A DNA stretch of 64,000 nucleotides from Coprinopsis marcescibilis (lineage: Eukaryota; Basidiomycota; Agaricomycetes; Agaricales; Psathyrellaceae): assembly GCA_004369085.1 (NCBI GenBank), contig ML210204.1, forward strand, positions 62,001 to 126,000, in the 5' to 3' direction. A program made the position numbers and the translations under genes. Below, one piece after another: positions 35,717-47,896 of this stretch. The number at the start of each line of letters is the position of its first letter. Position 1 is the stretch's first letter. Below the pieces are notes generated by a model. It did no database searches. It had not been told where the DNA came from and was given only the letters and a program-made list of their open reading frames with translations.

Positions 35717-38700
35717 ATGAATAAGGTTGATACAGGGTATGTCTAGGCACTCATTCTCACTCAACGCTGTACCCATGTCTTATTGTCCTTTTCTGTGCAG
35801 GGAGCTCGGTCAAGCGCGAGGTACGTTGCGACTAGCCTCAATTAACGAAAGTACTCGCAATCCTGAGATCATTGAGTAGTTGACGCCCTCGCACGATTGG
35901 GTGAAGCTGCTCTGCTCATGGATCAGGTGAAGGATCCTTCGGATGTCAAGTTCGCGCTCGGAGCTTTAAGCAAGTCACTAAAGTCGCTGCAAGCCGTCAA
36001 AGCGCTCGAGGACGCCGTGGAGGTCTTAAAAGCCCCCACAACAAGGGTCAAGGCGGAAGGTACCACCCTGCAGCTGTTGATTATGAGAAACACTGAAAAT
36101 CTGGTCTAGAAGATCCTGGGACATTATTTGAGCGCGGCTTCAGTTTGCTGCGGACGGCACGAAAGTCAAACAAACCTTCCGAGCTCAAACTTGCTGCAGA
36201 AGCCCTGAACGCAGCGTTGGACCTCACGCCCACCAGTGATCCGTTCTATACGTACAGGCAGCAGGTCTTTCTCCTATCCACCAAATGCCTTTTCAGGCGC
36301 ATAGACAACGACTATACACTTGACAAGAAGATCAAAGATCTCGAAATCTCAATTGCAGAAGAACATCGGAGGGCGGTTGACCGAGCGAGCCTCACAGCTG
36401 AGGGCCATCTTTCAAGTAGGACTATTCAAGATATACAGAACTCTGCCTCAGTCGATATCCCGGATATCGCCAAAGTACTCGGTCTACTACTCCAAGCCCC
36501 CACCGACTCCACCTTCGCCGGCAGTTCTCGCGACCGCACTAAATCTTTGGACAATGAGCTTGGTCACCCGGACCCAGATCAGGAAATCAAAGATTGTCAA
36601 AGTGCAGCCGATCTCCTTCCTGATGGTCATCCCGATGCCCCTCTGCTCCTTAGCAAGCTTGGAGACGCATACCAGTGTCGATACCAGCGCGCAGGGAACA
36701 TAGACGACCTCACCAAGTCAATCAATGCCCAGCAAGTAGCGGTCGACACCAGCCCGATCGACCATCCACAGCGTATTCTCTTTCTCAATAACCTTGGTGT
36801 TGCACTTTGCAGCCGATTTGAGCGCACCGGTGAAGTGGCAGACTTGACGAAGGCGATAGAACTGTGTCAAACCGCCGTGGATCTCTCTGCGAGTGACGGA
36901 CCGGATCTCGCTGCTTGTTTGACCAGTCTTGGAAGCCTGTTGGCAACCAGATTTAGGTGCACAGGGCAACTGTCGGATATCAATGAGGCAGTAGAGCTCC
37001 AGAAACGTGCAGTCAAGCTTACCCCCCAAGAGCACCCATCTTTCCTTCTCCTCATGGGGAACCTGGGAGCGGTCTTCCAAAACCGGTTTCAACGAACAAA
37101 GGATGTCGGCGACATCTACCAGGCGATTGAAGCATTTCAAAGCTTGGTCACCATTGCACCTGATGGGTATCCGGACCTCCGCGTCATTCATAATGGCCTT
37201 GGCATTTGTCGCGAAAGTCTCTTCCAGCATACGCGGAACCTCGCCGAGCTTATGAAGGCCGTCGAAGCCAAACAACGTGCAGTCGACCTCACCCCAGAAG
37301 GAGACCCCCTTTTCCCTCTCCTCCTCAATAGTCTCAGTATCTCTTTGCACAGTCGTTATCAAACCACGGCACAAAAAGCATCAGACTCAACCAAAGCTCT
37401 CGAGCTGCTGAAAAAGGCCATCAAACTCACTAATGACTCAGATCCGAACCTTCCGGCATATCTGAGCAATCTAGGAACGTTACTCCAGACTCAGTTCTCA
37501 ACTACGTCAAGAACATCGGACCTTATCGAAGCCATCGAAGTCAAACAGCGAGCAGTGGACCTCGCCAACAATGGCCATCATGGCCTATTTCTTCCGACGT
37601 GGAGGTTAAACCTCAACAGTTCTGTCAGATCCCAATATCAAGTCACTGGCGACTCCATAAGCCAACTCAGGGCCCTCATAGAAAACCTAGAGGCCTTCGT
37701 ATCCACCTCCGAAGATGGGTCCGCTCGGCTCTCCGCGACAACCGCCTTAGCCGATTTCTTCTTGGCATGTTTTGGGCAGCACCAAGAGGAGTGGTTCATA
37801 CAAGGGGCTATCGACTTCTACAAAGGATCGGCGAAACGGGTGTCAGGCTCTCCGTCACAGAAACTCCAAGCATCGTTACAATGGGCCGAAGCTTCGCACA
37901 AACATTACCTCGCATTCAAATCGTCTTCTGATGACATGTTGTCCGGACCCGCAGCAAAGATGGCTAACCCAAGAGAAGAGACGATAACGGCGTATGAAAA
38001 TGCTATCGAGCTTTTGTCTGTTATGATCGGTCTTGAAAACACCATAGAGGATCGACATGGTCAGCTTCAGCAAGTCTCAAATGTAGCCCTCCGCGCTGCT
38101 GCCGTGGCATGCAGTCTTGATCGACCAGACAAAGCTTTGGAGTGGCTGGAGCAAGGGCGTTGTCTGGTTTGGCGTCAACTCAACGAGCTACGGTCTCCAC
38201 TAGACGAGCTTCATGACCATGACCCCGCTCTTGCTCAGCGTCTTGGCGATGTGGGGCGCTTGCTAGAAGAGGGTGGCTCTCGCCAAAGCTTGGATATGCC
38301 TGCCAAGAAGGCCTTGGATCGGAATGAAACCGTGTTCTATCTTGAACTGGCCAAGGAGTGGAATTTACTCCTAGCCAGGGCGAGAGTCATCCCTGGTTTT
38401 GAAGACTTCCTCCGGCCAGTACCAATACCGAAGTTGTTGAACAACCTTCCCCGATTTGGAGCCATCGTTGTTATAAACGTTTATGGCTCACGTTGCGATG
38501 CAATCGCTTTGAGCCACGCAGAGGATGCTCCAATCCACATACCACTCCCTGAATTTTCTTTGCAAAAGGCGGGGAAGCTTCGCGATGACTTGATCAAACT
38601 CTTGGCTGCATATGGGCTTGGAAAGCAAAGGGGCGTGTTTTCAGACGATGATGATGCGTCACTTCGCAAAGCTAGGGAGGCAGGAAAGCATAGTGGCAAG

Positions 38701-39693
38701 GAAATGAACGTTATGAAGAGGCTTTTATCCGGTCTGTGGACTGATGTCGTCTGGCCCATTCTGAAAGGCATCGGTCTGAGTGTGAGTCCTCTTTCAGATA
38801 TTATGGATGAACCAGGATTGACCTCCCCGCGGTAGAGACAAGCCGAAGGCTCGTTGCCCCACAGCCTTCCGAGACTGTGGTGGTGCCCGACTGGGCCTTT
38901 GTCATTCCTTCCTCTTCATGCTGCCGGAATATACGACCAAAGGGACCAATCGATCACAGTTTCAGACTTTGCAGTCTCGTCTTACGCCCCCACCGTCACC
39001 TCCATTACAGACCGGGTAAAGACCAGGCCCTCAAGCGGTACTCAGAGTTCCTCCTGCTCAGGGTTGTTCTTAGCCAGTCAGCCTGAAGGTCGGGACGGTC
39101 CTATTAGACTCTCTCGCATCCCGGGCGCTAAAAAAGAAGCCGAAACCATCGGGAAGCTGGCTAAAGAACGTGGGGTGGAAATAACGAGCCTGGAAGGGGC
39201 TTCAGCAACGATTGATAAGGGGTTGGAGAATATGAAGATATACAGTAACATTCACCTGGCATGCCATGCCATTCAAGCAAAGGACCCGCTCAAAAGTGGA
39301 TTCTTCCTCCATGATATGCAACCGCTCACCCTATCCACGATCATAAAATTGAACTTGAAGAACTCGGACCTCGCTTACTTATCGGCATGCGAAACAGGTA
39401 CAGGGGAGAAAACTCTCTCAGACGAAGCTGTTCACCTGGCGGGGGGAATGCTGGCGGCGGGATACCGCGGGGTTGTAGCAACAATGTGGGCAATAAACGA
39501 CAGAAAAGCGCCACGCGTTGCAGAGAGCTTTTACGATTATTTGTGGAGCAACGAGCGTGAGCCCAATCGTAACGATCCACAGGCCGTCTATGCCCTTCAC
39601 CATGCCATACAAAGATTGAAACAAGATTCGCCGGAGGACCTTACGGACCGGCACTTCCTATCCTGGGTTCCATACGTTCATTTTGGCCTCTGA
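35717..39693 (+). CDS. TPR-repeat protein with C-terminal CHAT (caspase-fold) peptidase domain
   Basis: Five exons (35717-35736, 35801-35820, 35880-36059, 36110-38781, 38836-39693) join exactly in frame to 1,249 residues. From about residue 145 to 560, a series of roughly 50-residue TPR-like units recurs, each with versions of LLNNLGxxLxxRFxRTG and AVELxxxAVDLTP. The CHAT domain occupies the C-terminus: PRLWWCPTGPLSFLPLHAAG, then NIHLACHAIQAKDPLKSGF with the predicted catalytic His, and LAYLSACETGTG with the predicted catalytic Cys. GGMLAAGYRGVVATMWAIND follows. Both residues of the His-Cys dyad are therefore kept. CHAT proteins are caspase relatives; in prokaryotes, TPR-CHAT proteases are effectors of defence systems. 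Mushrooms carry many, with largely unknown roles, possibly in self/non-self recognition or cell death. Confidence 0.92.
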
Positions 39694-41950
39694 AATTTCC
39701 TCGAATGCGAGACGTTGATATCAGCTGGAATCGAATTAAGATGCCCTTGGGGATATTTGATTGGGATATATATGTGCGGTGCTAGTATACATGCATTGTT
39801 GGCAAACTGTTATAGCTTGGAGTAATTGTACATTCGTTGGCGTTAGATTTGGAAGAGATCTTAAACAGAGGTAGTGATGGCTGGTGTAACCTATGAGGAC
39901 GTCAAAAGCTGCTGCGATATCAAGGAGGCGTACGAAACCCTACATTGCTCAGAAGGCTCGGAATGCTCGGAATGCTCTGCCTTGGCAAGCGTTTCCGCCA
40001 TCCCGGCCGGGAACGTCGTATGCGCCAACAACGCAGTCAGCTAATAAAATCGGCCATTGATAAGTGTGCTTCCAGCATAAGCGACGGAGCACTTACGGAT
40101 TGGTGCTGGAAGCGCAGATACGACTATTGCGCATTGGAGAATAGCAATGGCGAGGTAAAGTGGGGCCTTGAAGAATTGCATGTTTATACTTGAGGTAGAA
40201 GAGAGTCAAGTCGGCGAAGAGTGAATGAGCTCGAGAGGAGAGAACTGATGTTCTTGGGGTGTCTCAGATATTTGTTCTAGCTTTTATACATGATCTACCT
40301 TCAGGAGCCCGCATATACTGACAAGCGACCCTCGCTTAACTCAGGCAAAGAAGTCGGCTACCCGCATATGATTCCAAACCACAAGTTGCATAACCATCAT
40401 CCCGATTTCGGTGCGCTAACAAAGGATTTCCCCAACGGTTGAGAAGATACATATACAGAACAATAAAATTAATTGAAGGAAGCGGAAGCGTGGTTGTCAT
40501 TAATTTCCACCATCAGCGAAGGGGCGGACCAATCCCCAATAGTCTTGACATGCGCCCTGGAAGTTTGCCGTCCACAACGTTTGCCACTCGCCGCTCGGTT
40601 TTGATCGTGTTTCGGCATCTTAAATGACCTTTTGAGATACCAGGCTTGCCCTGACATCATACATGTGTCCAGGCCCAGGCAACTGTTCATCATGATTTAT
40701 CGTACTTTTTTTTTGTGTCCCCATGAGATTATCTGTGTGCTCTACTCTCTTGATGACTGCCGACCAGAATTGCGAAAACGACCGGAGGACTTGAAACATC
40801 CTCCTGTAACGTAATTCGGCTTGTCTGCTAAAACTGGTCAAGTTGTGGACGCTCTGAAATGGAGACGAGCGTCATGAAGAAGGTCGAATCCTCTGATAAG
40901 AAGGAAGTTAGTGGCGCGAGTCTAGCTAGGTGAGGCCAAAACAAAGAACCAAAGAGATGGCAAGTAAGTATGGCAGCTGACGACAATCACTCGTACACAC
41001 TGTTATACGTACGTATGCCACTCGGTGGACCGCTATATACTGGGGGCCGGAGCACTCGGAGTGTCCTCAATTGCATGGTTCACAGCGGCTTATTCAGATA
41101 TTTACAGCAGCAAGATGTCCACAGGCGCAGCTGATCTTGTACACACATTCAAGTTTCCATTTCACCAGGAATAGTTAGCCACACCATGGTCAGTCGTAAT
41201 CCACATACACTCCCCACATGACATGCGGTGGGACTGTTGAAGGCTGCCATAATTTTTAGGTCATAAAGAAGCACGGCGGCAAACACGCCCAGTCCGATCA
41301 GTTGCCAGCCTCTTTGAAAGAGCAATCGGCAAGTACCCTTTCCAGCCAGATTCCTCTCCCGGCAATATCTTATGCACTCTTTCCGGATATCACTCTAACG
41401 TGTGCTGCAAAGCCAGGTGATATCCCGAACAAAGACGGAGATACACCTCCAACATACATTTGAATACATGACGGCGTTTGCAGTAATCGGGATGCTCTCC
41501 ATAAGATGGGGAGCCGCACGAGAGGGAATGCGATAAGGATGTTTTGGGAGCGAGATTAAGAGCAGACAGGCGGTGGAACTCAGGGGCACGGCTCTCAGAA
41601 GTAATTGATGGGTATGTAATCAATATCGGTAGTAACTATATGGTAACGCGCAGTGGGAGCTGAACGAGCGCAATATCTTAAGTTGCAAACTCGCTAAGCG
41701 ACCCAATATCGCTCGCCCACGGTTGATCTCGATCTTTAGAGGAAAGCCTCAGAATAGCCGACCCCCAGCGAATTGAGAACCCCAGAATGAATCGGCTTGT
41801 CAAGGGAGCCACCGCGCGGTAGATGCTACCATATAATCTGATTCCAACGCCTGCACAGCGACCGAGCTTGGGCGCTAATTGAGACTTTGAACACAGGGTT
41901 TGAAAATAAACCTCCATTCGGAAAAGTACACTACTATACACACATATGAG
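39694..41950. other. Gene-poor intergenic region
   Basis: About 2.3 kb after the CHAT gene. Only short ORFs without domains or splice structure are seen. A small GGAATGCTC direct repeat lies near 39957. I see no mobile-element signature. Confidence 0.4.
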
Positions 41951-43052
41951 TCATATCAACGGAAAATTCCGAGTAGACGGTAGACTAGCTAAATCGACGA
42001 CCTTTGACGGATGAAGAATGCTGCAGAGGGTGACCAGTCAAAGAAGATTCGGACCAACCACCGATGAAATCACATACCCAGCTGTGGCTGATGATTATCT
42101 TGTGTGAACTCGAGCATGCAATTCGCCGTTGACGAATCGTCTGCACAGCCAAACTCGAAGCTGTGGAGGCTGCCGCTTCTGCAAAAGAACTCTGGACTCT
42201 CATAAGAGGTGACGTTGGGAAGGATCGTGAATGAGAATAGTCGGTCATCCCGCGCTGGACGGGATGCCCACGACACAGTGAGGGGGTCAAGCCGAGAAGA
42301 GGCTTTAAGCTTCCACACATCAATGATCGACCCCTTGGTGTGTGCCGAGTGCTTCGGTGGGTCCGCCTGACTGAGTATTTGATGTGATGGAAGTGAAAGT
42401 ACAACCGTACACCTCTCCATTCCGTAGTCGAGAGCCCGGTACTGCATTATAGTGGATTGCTGGTATAGACGGAGGGACCATCAGCGGTGGTAAAGGGTGG
42501 GAAGAGAACTGGTACTAACGTGGTGCTTGATGCCTACTGCATGCTCTTCGGGGTAGATGAGGCCAAGCGCCGACATCCAACTTGAGCTGTCGATGTAGAC
42601 CTTTTTTGGTTCGTGCCAGTTAACACGAGAAACTACCAAAGGGTAGTTGGAGATAGGTTTGGGGGGAACTCGCGGTATGTCGTAGATGGCAGTGTCCAGG
42701 TTGACATAAGAGTTGGCGATCTCTAGCCCCTGGTACTCGGAGAATATAACGTTTTGTTTAGGTGGGACAGAAACCTTCTGCCACACGAGAAGCAGACCCA
42801 AGTTGACTAACGTGCATAGAAAAGCAACGAGGCTTGCGATAATGACTGTCTTTCGACCGTTAATGCTGGGATTTGGCATAGGCGCACGCGCCGACGCCGC
42901 TACAGTGAGGAATCAGCCGGCTGTGCGAAGCATTAGACGTTTGAATGCTCACACTTCGTCTCTCCCGAATGCTCGTCGTATGAATCATGATCATCGAAAA
43001 GTGGGAGATGCTCGCTGGTAAGAATCGCTTGCTCTAACTTGCGGTACGCCAT
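41951..43052 (-). CDS. Single-pass membrane protein with But2-like lumenal/extracellular domain
   Basis: The start is MAYRKLEQAILTSEHLPLFD, an acidic cytosolic tail. A spliced junction leads into PNPSINGRKTVIIASLVAFL and a transmembrane segment ending near LLLVWQKV. After the membrane comes SEYQGLEIANSYVNLDTAI and IDSSSWMSALGLIYPEEHAV. The next exon has STIMQYRALDYGMERCTVVL, DVWKLKASSRLDPLTVSWAS and FFCRSGSLHSFEFGC. This architecture is common in Agaricomycetes and, from memory, is often labelled as resembling the But2 C-terminal domain. The biochemical role is unknown. The last short exon (stop at 41951) is the least certain part. It sits next to two UstYa-like genes. Confidence 0.65.
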
Positions 43053-43454
43053 GGTGAGAGTGAGTGGGGGTGGGGATGCTTCGGGTTCTGGCGTCAGTAT
43101 TATCTCGAGTCCTTGTCTATCTGTATCAGAGGATCATAAAAGGAACACCCCACGTGCGAATAGGTAAATGGAATTAGAATCCCGATGAATCGGCCTCGTT
43201 CCATTGTCCAAAACGTCAGGCGACATTGGGCAAGGCATCAGGCCACCATCTTGCCAAAAAACGACTGGATGGATCTCGGCGTCTGCCTGTACGTCATTGG
43301 AAAATTTGAATCAAGTTGCGAATGTCTTCGGGAATCGGCAGGACAGCTTATGATCTGGAAACCAAACCATTTAGGACTGTTTGTAATTACTGAGAACGAA
43401 GATACAGTTACATTGTCACATGAGGTGCCACATCGTAAAGGGTGGCGTTATATA

Positions 43455-44091
43455 CTAATTCTGCGCTGTATTCTTTTCGACCTGAGCATAGAGGCTTCGC
43501 CAATCTCTGCAAGTCTGTGGGTCCCTGACTTGTACTGCATGAGCTCCCTCAGGGTCCACTACTCGCTCCAGTCGAGAATCCCCCCGACACAATATCATCT
43601 GCCTTAGATAGTTCATGCAATGGCGCGTCTGAGAGGTCGGGTTTTTATGCCCTTTCTCTGCGTCGAGAGCGTAGTTGCGACGGATAATGTCGAGGCAACG
43701 GAGTTGGTGATATATCGACAGCATGAACGGCCGCTTCTCAGGTCCCATATAGACCAGGCCGCCTTTGGATGGAAAGAGGGCCTCCCACTGTGTGTCGGCA
43801 ACTGAACCGTTTAGTTGATAATTCACAGTGTTTTGGAAATCCATGATGACTGGGGACGGGAATTCGACGTTCCAGGTGAAGGCGGGCCCAGCTGTGGTCA
43901 TTTCTATTGCACGTCTCAGCTTTGAAGCTGGGGCACAAGTGATCAGACTTACGAACTATGATAGAAGGGTCGGGACGCGGTCCTGTAGCTTCAGCTTTTG
44001 GGACGTGGAGGAGTTTGTAGCCTGATAGTACGCCAATAGCTGCGGCCACTCCGCAGACGATGGCAAGGACGATGTGGATTCTCTTCGGCAT
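43455..44091 (-). CDS. UstYa-like (DUF3328) protein, variant first motif
   Basis: The start is MPKRIHIVLAIVCGVAAAIG, a signal-anchor helix. One intron follows, then AFTWNVEFPSPVIMDFQNTV. The family's two signatures are present: YHQLRCLDIIRRN in place of the usual H-x-x-H-C, and TRHCMNYLRQMILC as H-C-x-x-x-L-R. The C-terminus has TCRDWRSLYAQVEKN, matching the usual C-x-D-W segment. UstYa-type proteins catalyse oxidative cyclisation or related steps on ribosomal peptides such as ustiloxins, in the secretory pathway. In the first motif the second His is Arg, so activity may be altered or lost. Length is about 190-195 residues, short for the family. Confidence 0.8.
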
Positions 44092-45785
44092 GAGGTGGGG
44101 TTGGATAGAAGGTGGACTGGGGCTGGTGTGTGGTCCTAGACTAGAGAAGCTGGACCCCAGATAGGCATCAAACGTATATGAGATGCGAGTGATTGACTGC
44201 TTGTTCAGGTGAGCCTGACATTCCGCAAAATGTCTGGATCTGTCGGCGCGAATGACCTCGTGCCCTATTTTTTGGGCTTAACCAAGTACAGATGGAGTTG
44301 CGCCCACTCTGCTGGTGCTGAGAATGGATTTTGCCGGACATCCCACAGGTAATATCGCCGGCGTTCGAGAAGATTTCTGTTGCGTCCACTGGCATTAATT
44401 CCAATGGTTTGTCAGTGATACATGCACCATTGTGTCAGCCTTGCGCTCATATAGCTAGCAGCTACGCAGTCGCGTGTACAAAATCGTTACAGGATCTGTG
44501 CCAGTGTTGAGGCGGTCCGTTGTCAGATGTTCAGCGAAGGTTCAAATGTCGTTTTCTTGCAGCTGCTTGAATGCGCTCGAATGAATGGATGTCGCAGAGT
44601 GGAGGTGCGGCAGGCCACCATGACGCGAAACAATAGTGAAAGCCGCACCCTGGTCCGCAAATCAAAAATGTCCTGCAGGCAACCTAAAGTCGGACTTCAA
44701 ATTTTAAAATTTAAATCCGGCATGTCTGCGGCTGGCCCAACGAGTACGCTTATCTCTAGACTGCAAACTTGCGCATCCTGCGAATGAGAATCTCAAACGG
44801 CCGCACTTAGCAGCCGAGGTAATTGGGAACAATCAGCCTGAGAGCAGAACAGAGCTCAGAGAAACGTCGCGATATACAGTAAACGATGAATCAGATTACC
44901 GTTGTAGTACAACTACCAGGAAGAGGAAGACACCGAGAGTCTGCTTGACCTCATATCTACAGGCGCCGCTAGACGCCTGCCTCAGATCTGCACACGATAA
45001 GCATATGTGCCAATTAAGTACCTCAAAGGAACTCGACAGGGTATGACTTGAATACTAAATGAACAGTTTCAATCATCATCATGACCGAGAGGTTTAATAT
45101 CCTAATCTCCCTGCGTCTCTTCTGGAAAGAGTTACTGACGCACTTCACCAACGATCAGGTGAGACTGGCGCCTAACCTGCTGTATCATTCGTTGAAATTG
45201 ATGCGCCCTCCCACATTGACATTGCTTTCGATCAGAAGAAACCATTATGAGCTCAGCAAGTGTAATGGCACCACAGTGCATGACTTGTCATCCATCACGT
45301 CTTCTCTGAAGTTCAAGTGGGGCCTTTAGGATTCACTTAACATGAGGCTATATCTCCCAGCGACAGGTCCTCGAATCCGAGGAGAAGAAACGTAACTTGG
45401 CGTGGGGACTTGCTTTCTGTCAAAGTAAGAGGCGCTGTGTTATATCACTGGATATTGATACTTTTATAAAAGATGCGCATCGACACTGCATACGACCGTG
45501 AATGCTGGTAAGCTAAGCCTGAGATATGCATAAATCGGGCAGCCCTAATACTGGGCGCCTAATGAGAATGCCATTTGTTGCTCATCAGACCGAGCATACA
45601 TTTCCCATCACTCACAGATGGTTCATGGCAATCGGTGGAAAAAGCTCTAGCCAAATAATATGTGTGCTTAGGGTTCGAGTTAAAGCGCGCAAGGCAAGTC
45701 GAAGTGTGTTCTGAACATAATCGTTATTGTACATATAATTTGCATAAAATCATTCAAAGCATCAAAGTACAGCTCCCCGCGTCGC
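44092..45785. other. Intergenic between the two UstYa-like genes
   Basis: About 1.7 kb with no supported gene. ORFs such as 44527-44787 and 45081-45329 on the plus strand lack domains and splice signals. The promoter of the left UstYa-like gene lies at its left end. Confidence 0.4.
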
Positions 45786-46472
45786 TCAATGGTGGCCATG
45801 GCTTTTCGAAGAAGTCGGCTGGACGACTGGCATATCTGCCTTCTCCCATTCGTCCCAGTTCTTCTCAGCATCCGCGAACAACGCCTCCCAGTCTTTACAG
45901 ACATGGACGGACCCAAAGCGCTCCTCCTCGTAGTCCCTTTGCAAAATATTGGCCGGCTCCAGTGTGACGTCTGATGCACAAAGGATTTCTTGGCGAAGGT
46001 AATTGAGGCAATGTTGCATGTGTCCTCGAGCATATGCGCTGTACTGGCCATCCAGCGCGTATCTCATAAGGCGCATGCAGTGGAGGGAGTGAAACATGGG
46101 TATGGCGAACCCGCGATAGGGAGAGCCCAGTCGAAGGAATCCTCCGCCACTAACTTGGCTCGTCGCCCATTGCTCCATTGCCTCTGGAGACGAAATCGCA
46201 AAGTTTACGGTCTCCTCCACTACCATACCCACAGGATACGGATTCGAGGAGACGTAAAGCTCTGGGTAATCTTGACCGTGGTAGCCTATTTCAAAGGAGA
46301 AAGAAGCGTATCGTTTAACGAACATACGTTCTGAGTGGGCTTTCCACTTACTGAACCGTTTGTTTCGGATCGCCTGGGAGACCAAGCGGATGCCAGAAAG
46401 GCCTGAAATAATGCCCGCCAGGAGGACTCCCAGTGCCAGCAAATGCGACAAAGTAGGGCGGGGGATGGTCAT
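45786..46472 (-). CDS. UstYa-like (DUF3328) protein, canonical motifs
   Basis: An apparently intronless gene of 228 residues. I chose the ATG at 46472 because it directly precedes a signal-anchor helix (MTIPRPTLSHLLALGVLLAG). The frame stays open upstream to 46610, but that extension looks non-coding. Both hallmark motifs are intact: MFHSLHCMRLMRYAL (H-x-x-H-C) and MQHCLNYLRQEILCASD (H-C-x-x-x-L-R). VHVCKDWEALFADAEKNW forms the typical C-terminal segment. The His/Cys pattern is thought to bind metal for oxidative chemistry. In the ustiloxin, asperipin and phomopsin pathways such enzymes modify secreted repeat precursors. The neighbouring small peptide gene (47897) makes that context worth testing. 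Confidence 0.88.
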   Translation of the reverse strand: MTIPRPTLSHLLALGVLLAGIISGLSGIRLVSQAIRNKRFSKWKAHSERMFVKRYASFSFEIGYHGQDYPELYVSSNPYPVGMVVEETVNFAISSPEAMEQWATSQVSGGGFLRLGSPYRGFAIPMFHSLHCMRLMRYALDGQYSAYARGHMQHCLNYLRQEILCASDVTLEPANILQRDYEEERFGSVHVCKDWEALFADAEKNWDEWEKADMPVVQPTSSKSHGHH

Positions 46473-47896
46473 TTCGAGAGTCGCAGGCGAAATGTTCGTG
46501 GGGGTGTGGGTATGAAGAAATGTAGCGTTTCTCTGGACTTTGGCAAAGGCGTAGTATCCGGTCTGTCGGGAGCTGCACCACTTTTGTGGACCTGCACGTG
46601 TTCGAATCACATTAAACCTTATATCACAGCACTTTTGTATGGACTAAACACATATTGATTGCACCCATGGAATGGCGCAGCGACAAACGATTCGATTCCA
46701 AACCTAATATTGCCGGTGATGTTGTGGTCAAGATCGGTTCGCATCGACCGAACGGCGCACAGAACGTTTAAGGGTAAATGAAGGTGAATGACCATGTCAG
46801 CAACAGCCTGCAACAACGCCACCTGGACAAATTTAACGATTGCAATTCCGTTTGATTGCCCTAACGTGTTTCTTGACCACGAGGCAGCACGAGGCTCACC
46901 TTTTGACTCCGCTGTTTGATGGGCATCCGTTTGGGAGTGTTTTCGTAGGTTTTCGTTCGCTTTCGTTCCCGGCGATTCGGGAATACACATGCACACACCT
47001 GAGTACAAATCGATCTACCGGACTCAACTGCAACTGTCAGTCAATCACCCGTGAGCCCACCGTATTTCCGCCAAGGACATGCTACTTCTTTCTCAACGAA
47101 GATTTTGGGGTTTAGCTTGTATCGTTCGACTATGGACTGATCATGAAAGATAAGCGACTAGTGAACGACCCTGTACTAGGTGCGGCAGCTACGGAGTCTC
47201 TACTACGAGTTTCCGAAACAAAGGAAACAGCCTTGGCGCTAGTGTTCACATCTCCCCAAAAACGATTTGGCCTTGCGGTCTGGACAAAGAATCGCTTAAA
47301 AAAGCTCCCCAAGGAGAAAGAAGGTCCAGCGGGCGATAGCCATGAGTAAGGCAGAATTCTGGGAGGTCACCTGGGACACGAGATTTGGTGGTATGTCCTT
47401 TTGGTCTCAGCATAATACACCCTGCAGAGCGATATCCATCAACTGGTCTTCTTGGTACCCTTATCGTATCGTTACCCTCATTGCCTGATATCAGCTGATG
47501 CTGCGGCTTTGAACCCTGAAGACGTTCGCTAAACCAAGGAGGGTGTTGTGAGTTCGCAATTGAACCACATAGATGTGATCATTGACATCCCTGATGGACC
47601 ACGTCATATCTTCTATTGGTGTCATAAAGTGGCTCCCTGGTGGCTGCAGTTACAATTGTTTTGCCGCACACAGAGACACCATGAGGTCTGGAGAATATAC
47701 TAATCCCGTTAGAGAGTTGATTTACAGCTTCCATTTCGCATAATCCTGACCGAATTACCCAAGAGTAGTGGCACACCGTCCTGTATAAAGGCTGATACTA
47801 AGTCTCTCTAAGCATCTCAACGGACTTTCTCCTCTTGTCTTCCGAGCAACCACCCCTCTCTTCTTGTCTTCACCTTTCACAACCCTCTCAAGCAAC
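46473..47896. other. Intergenic, promoter of the small secreted peptide gene
   Basis: About 1.4 kb. The right end holds a TATA box and a CT-rich leader for the peptide gene. A plus-strand ORF at 47143-47349 (68 residues, Lys-rich C-terminus) has plausible composition but no recognised domain or promoter, and I do not call it a gene. Confidence 0.45.
47784..47789 (+). promoter_or_regulatory. TATA box of the small secreted peptide gene
   Basis: TATAAA in the context CTGTATAAAGGC lies 113 nt before the start codon. It is followed by a strongly CT-rich leader with TCTTGTCTTC repeats (about 47830-47875), the arrangement seen in highly expressed fungal genes. Confidence 0.7.

Noticed and set aside
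46560..46620. GTTCGAATC stretch suggesting a tRNA
   Set aside because: Stem pairing fails and no cloverleaf can be drawn around it.
47143..47349. 68-codon plus-strand ORF upstream of the secreted peptide gene
   Set aside because: No promoter, domain or splice context. Possible downstream exons require a 37-nt intron, so I could not support it as a gene.
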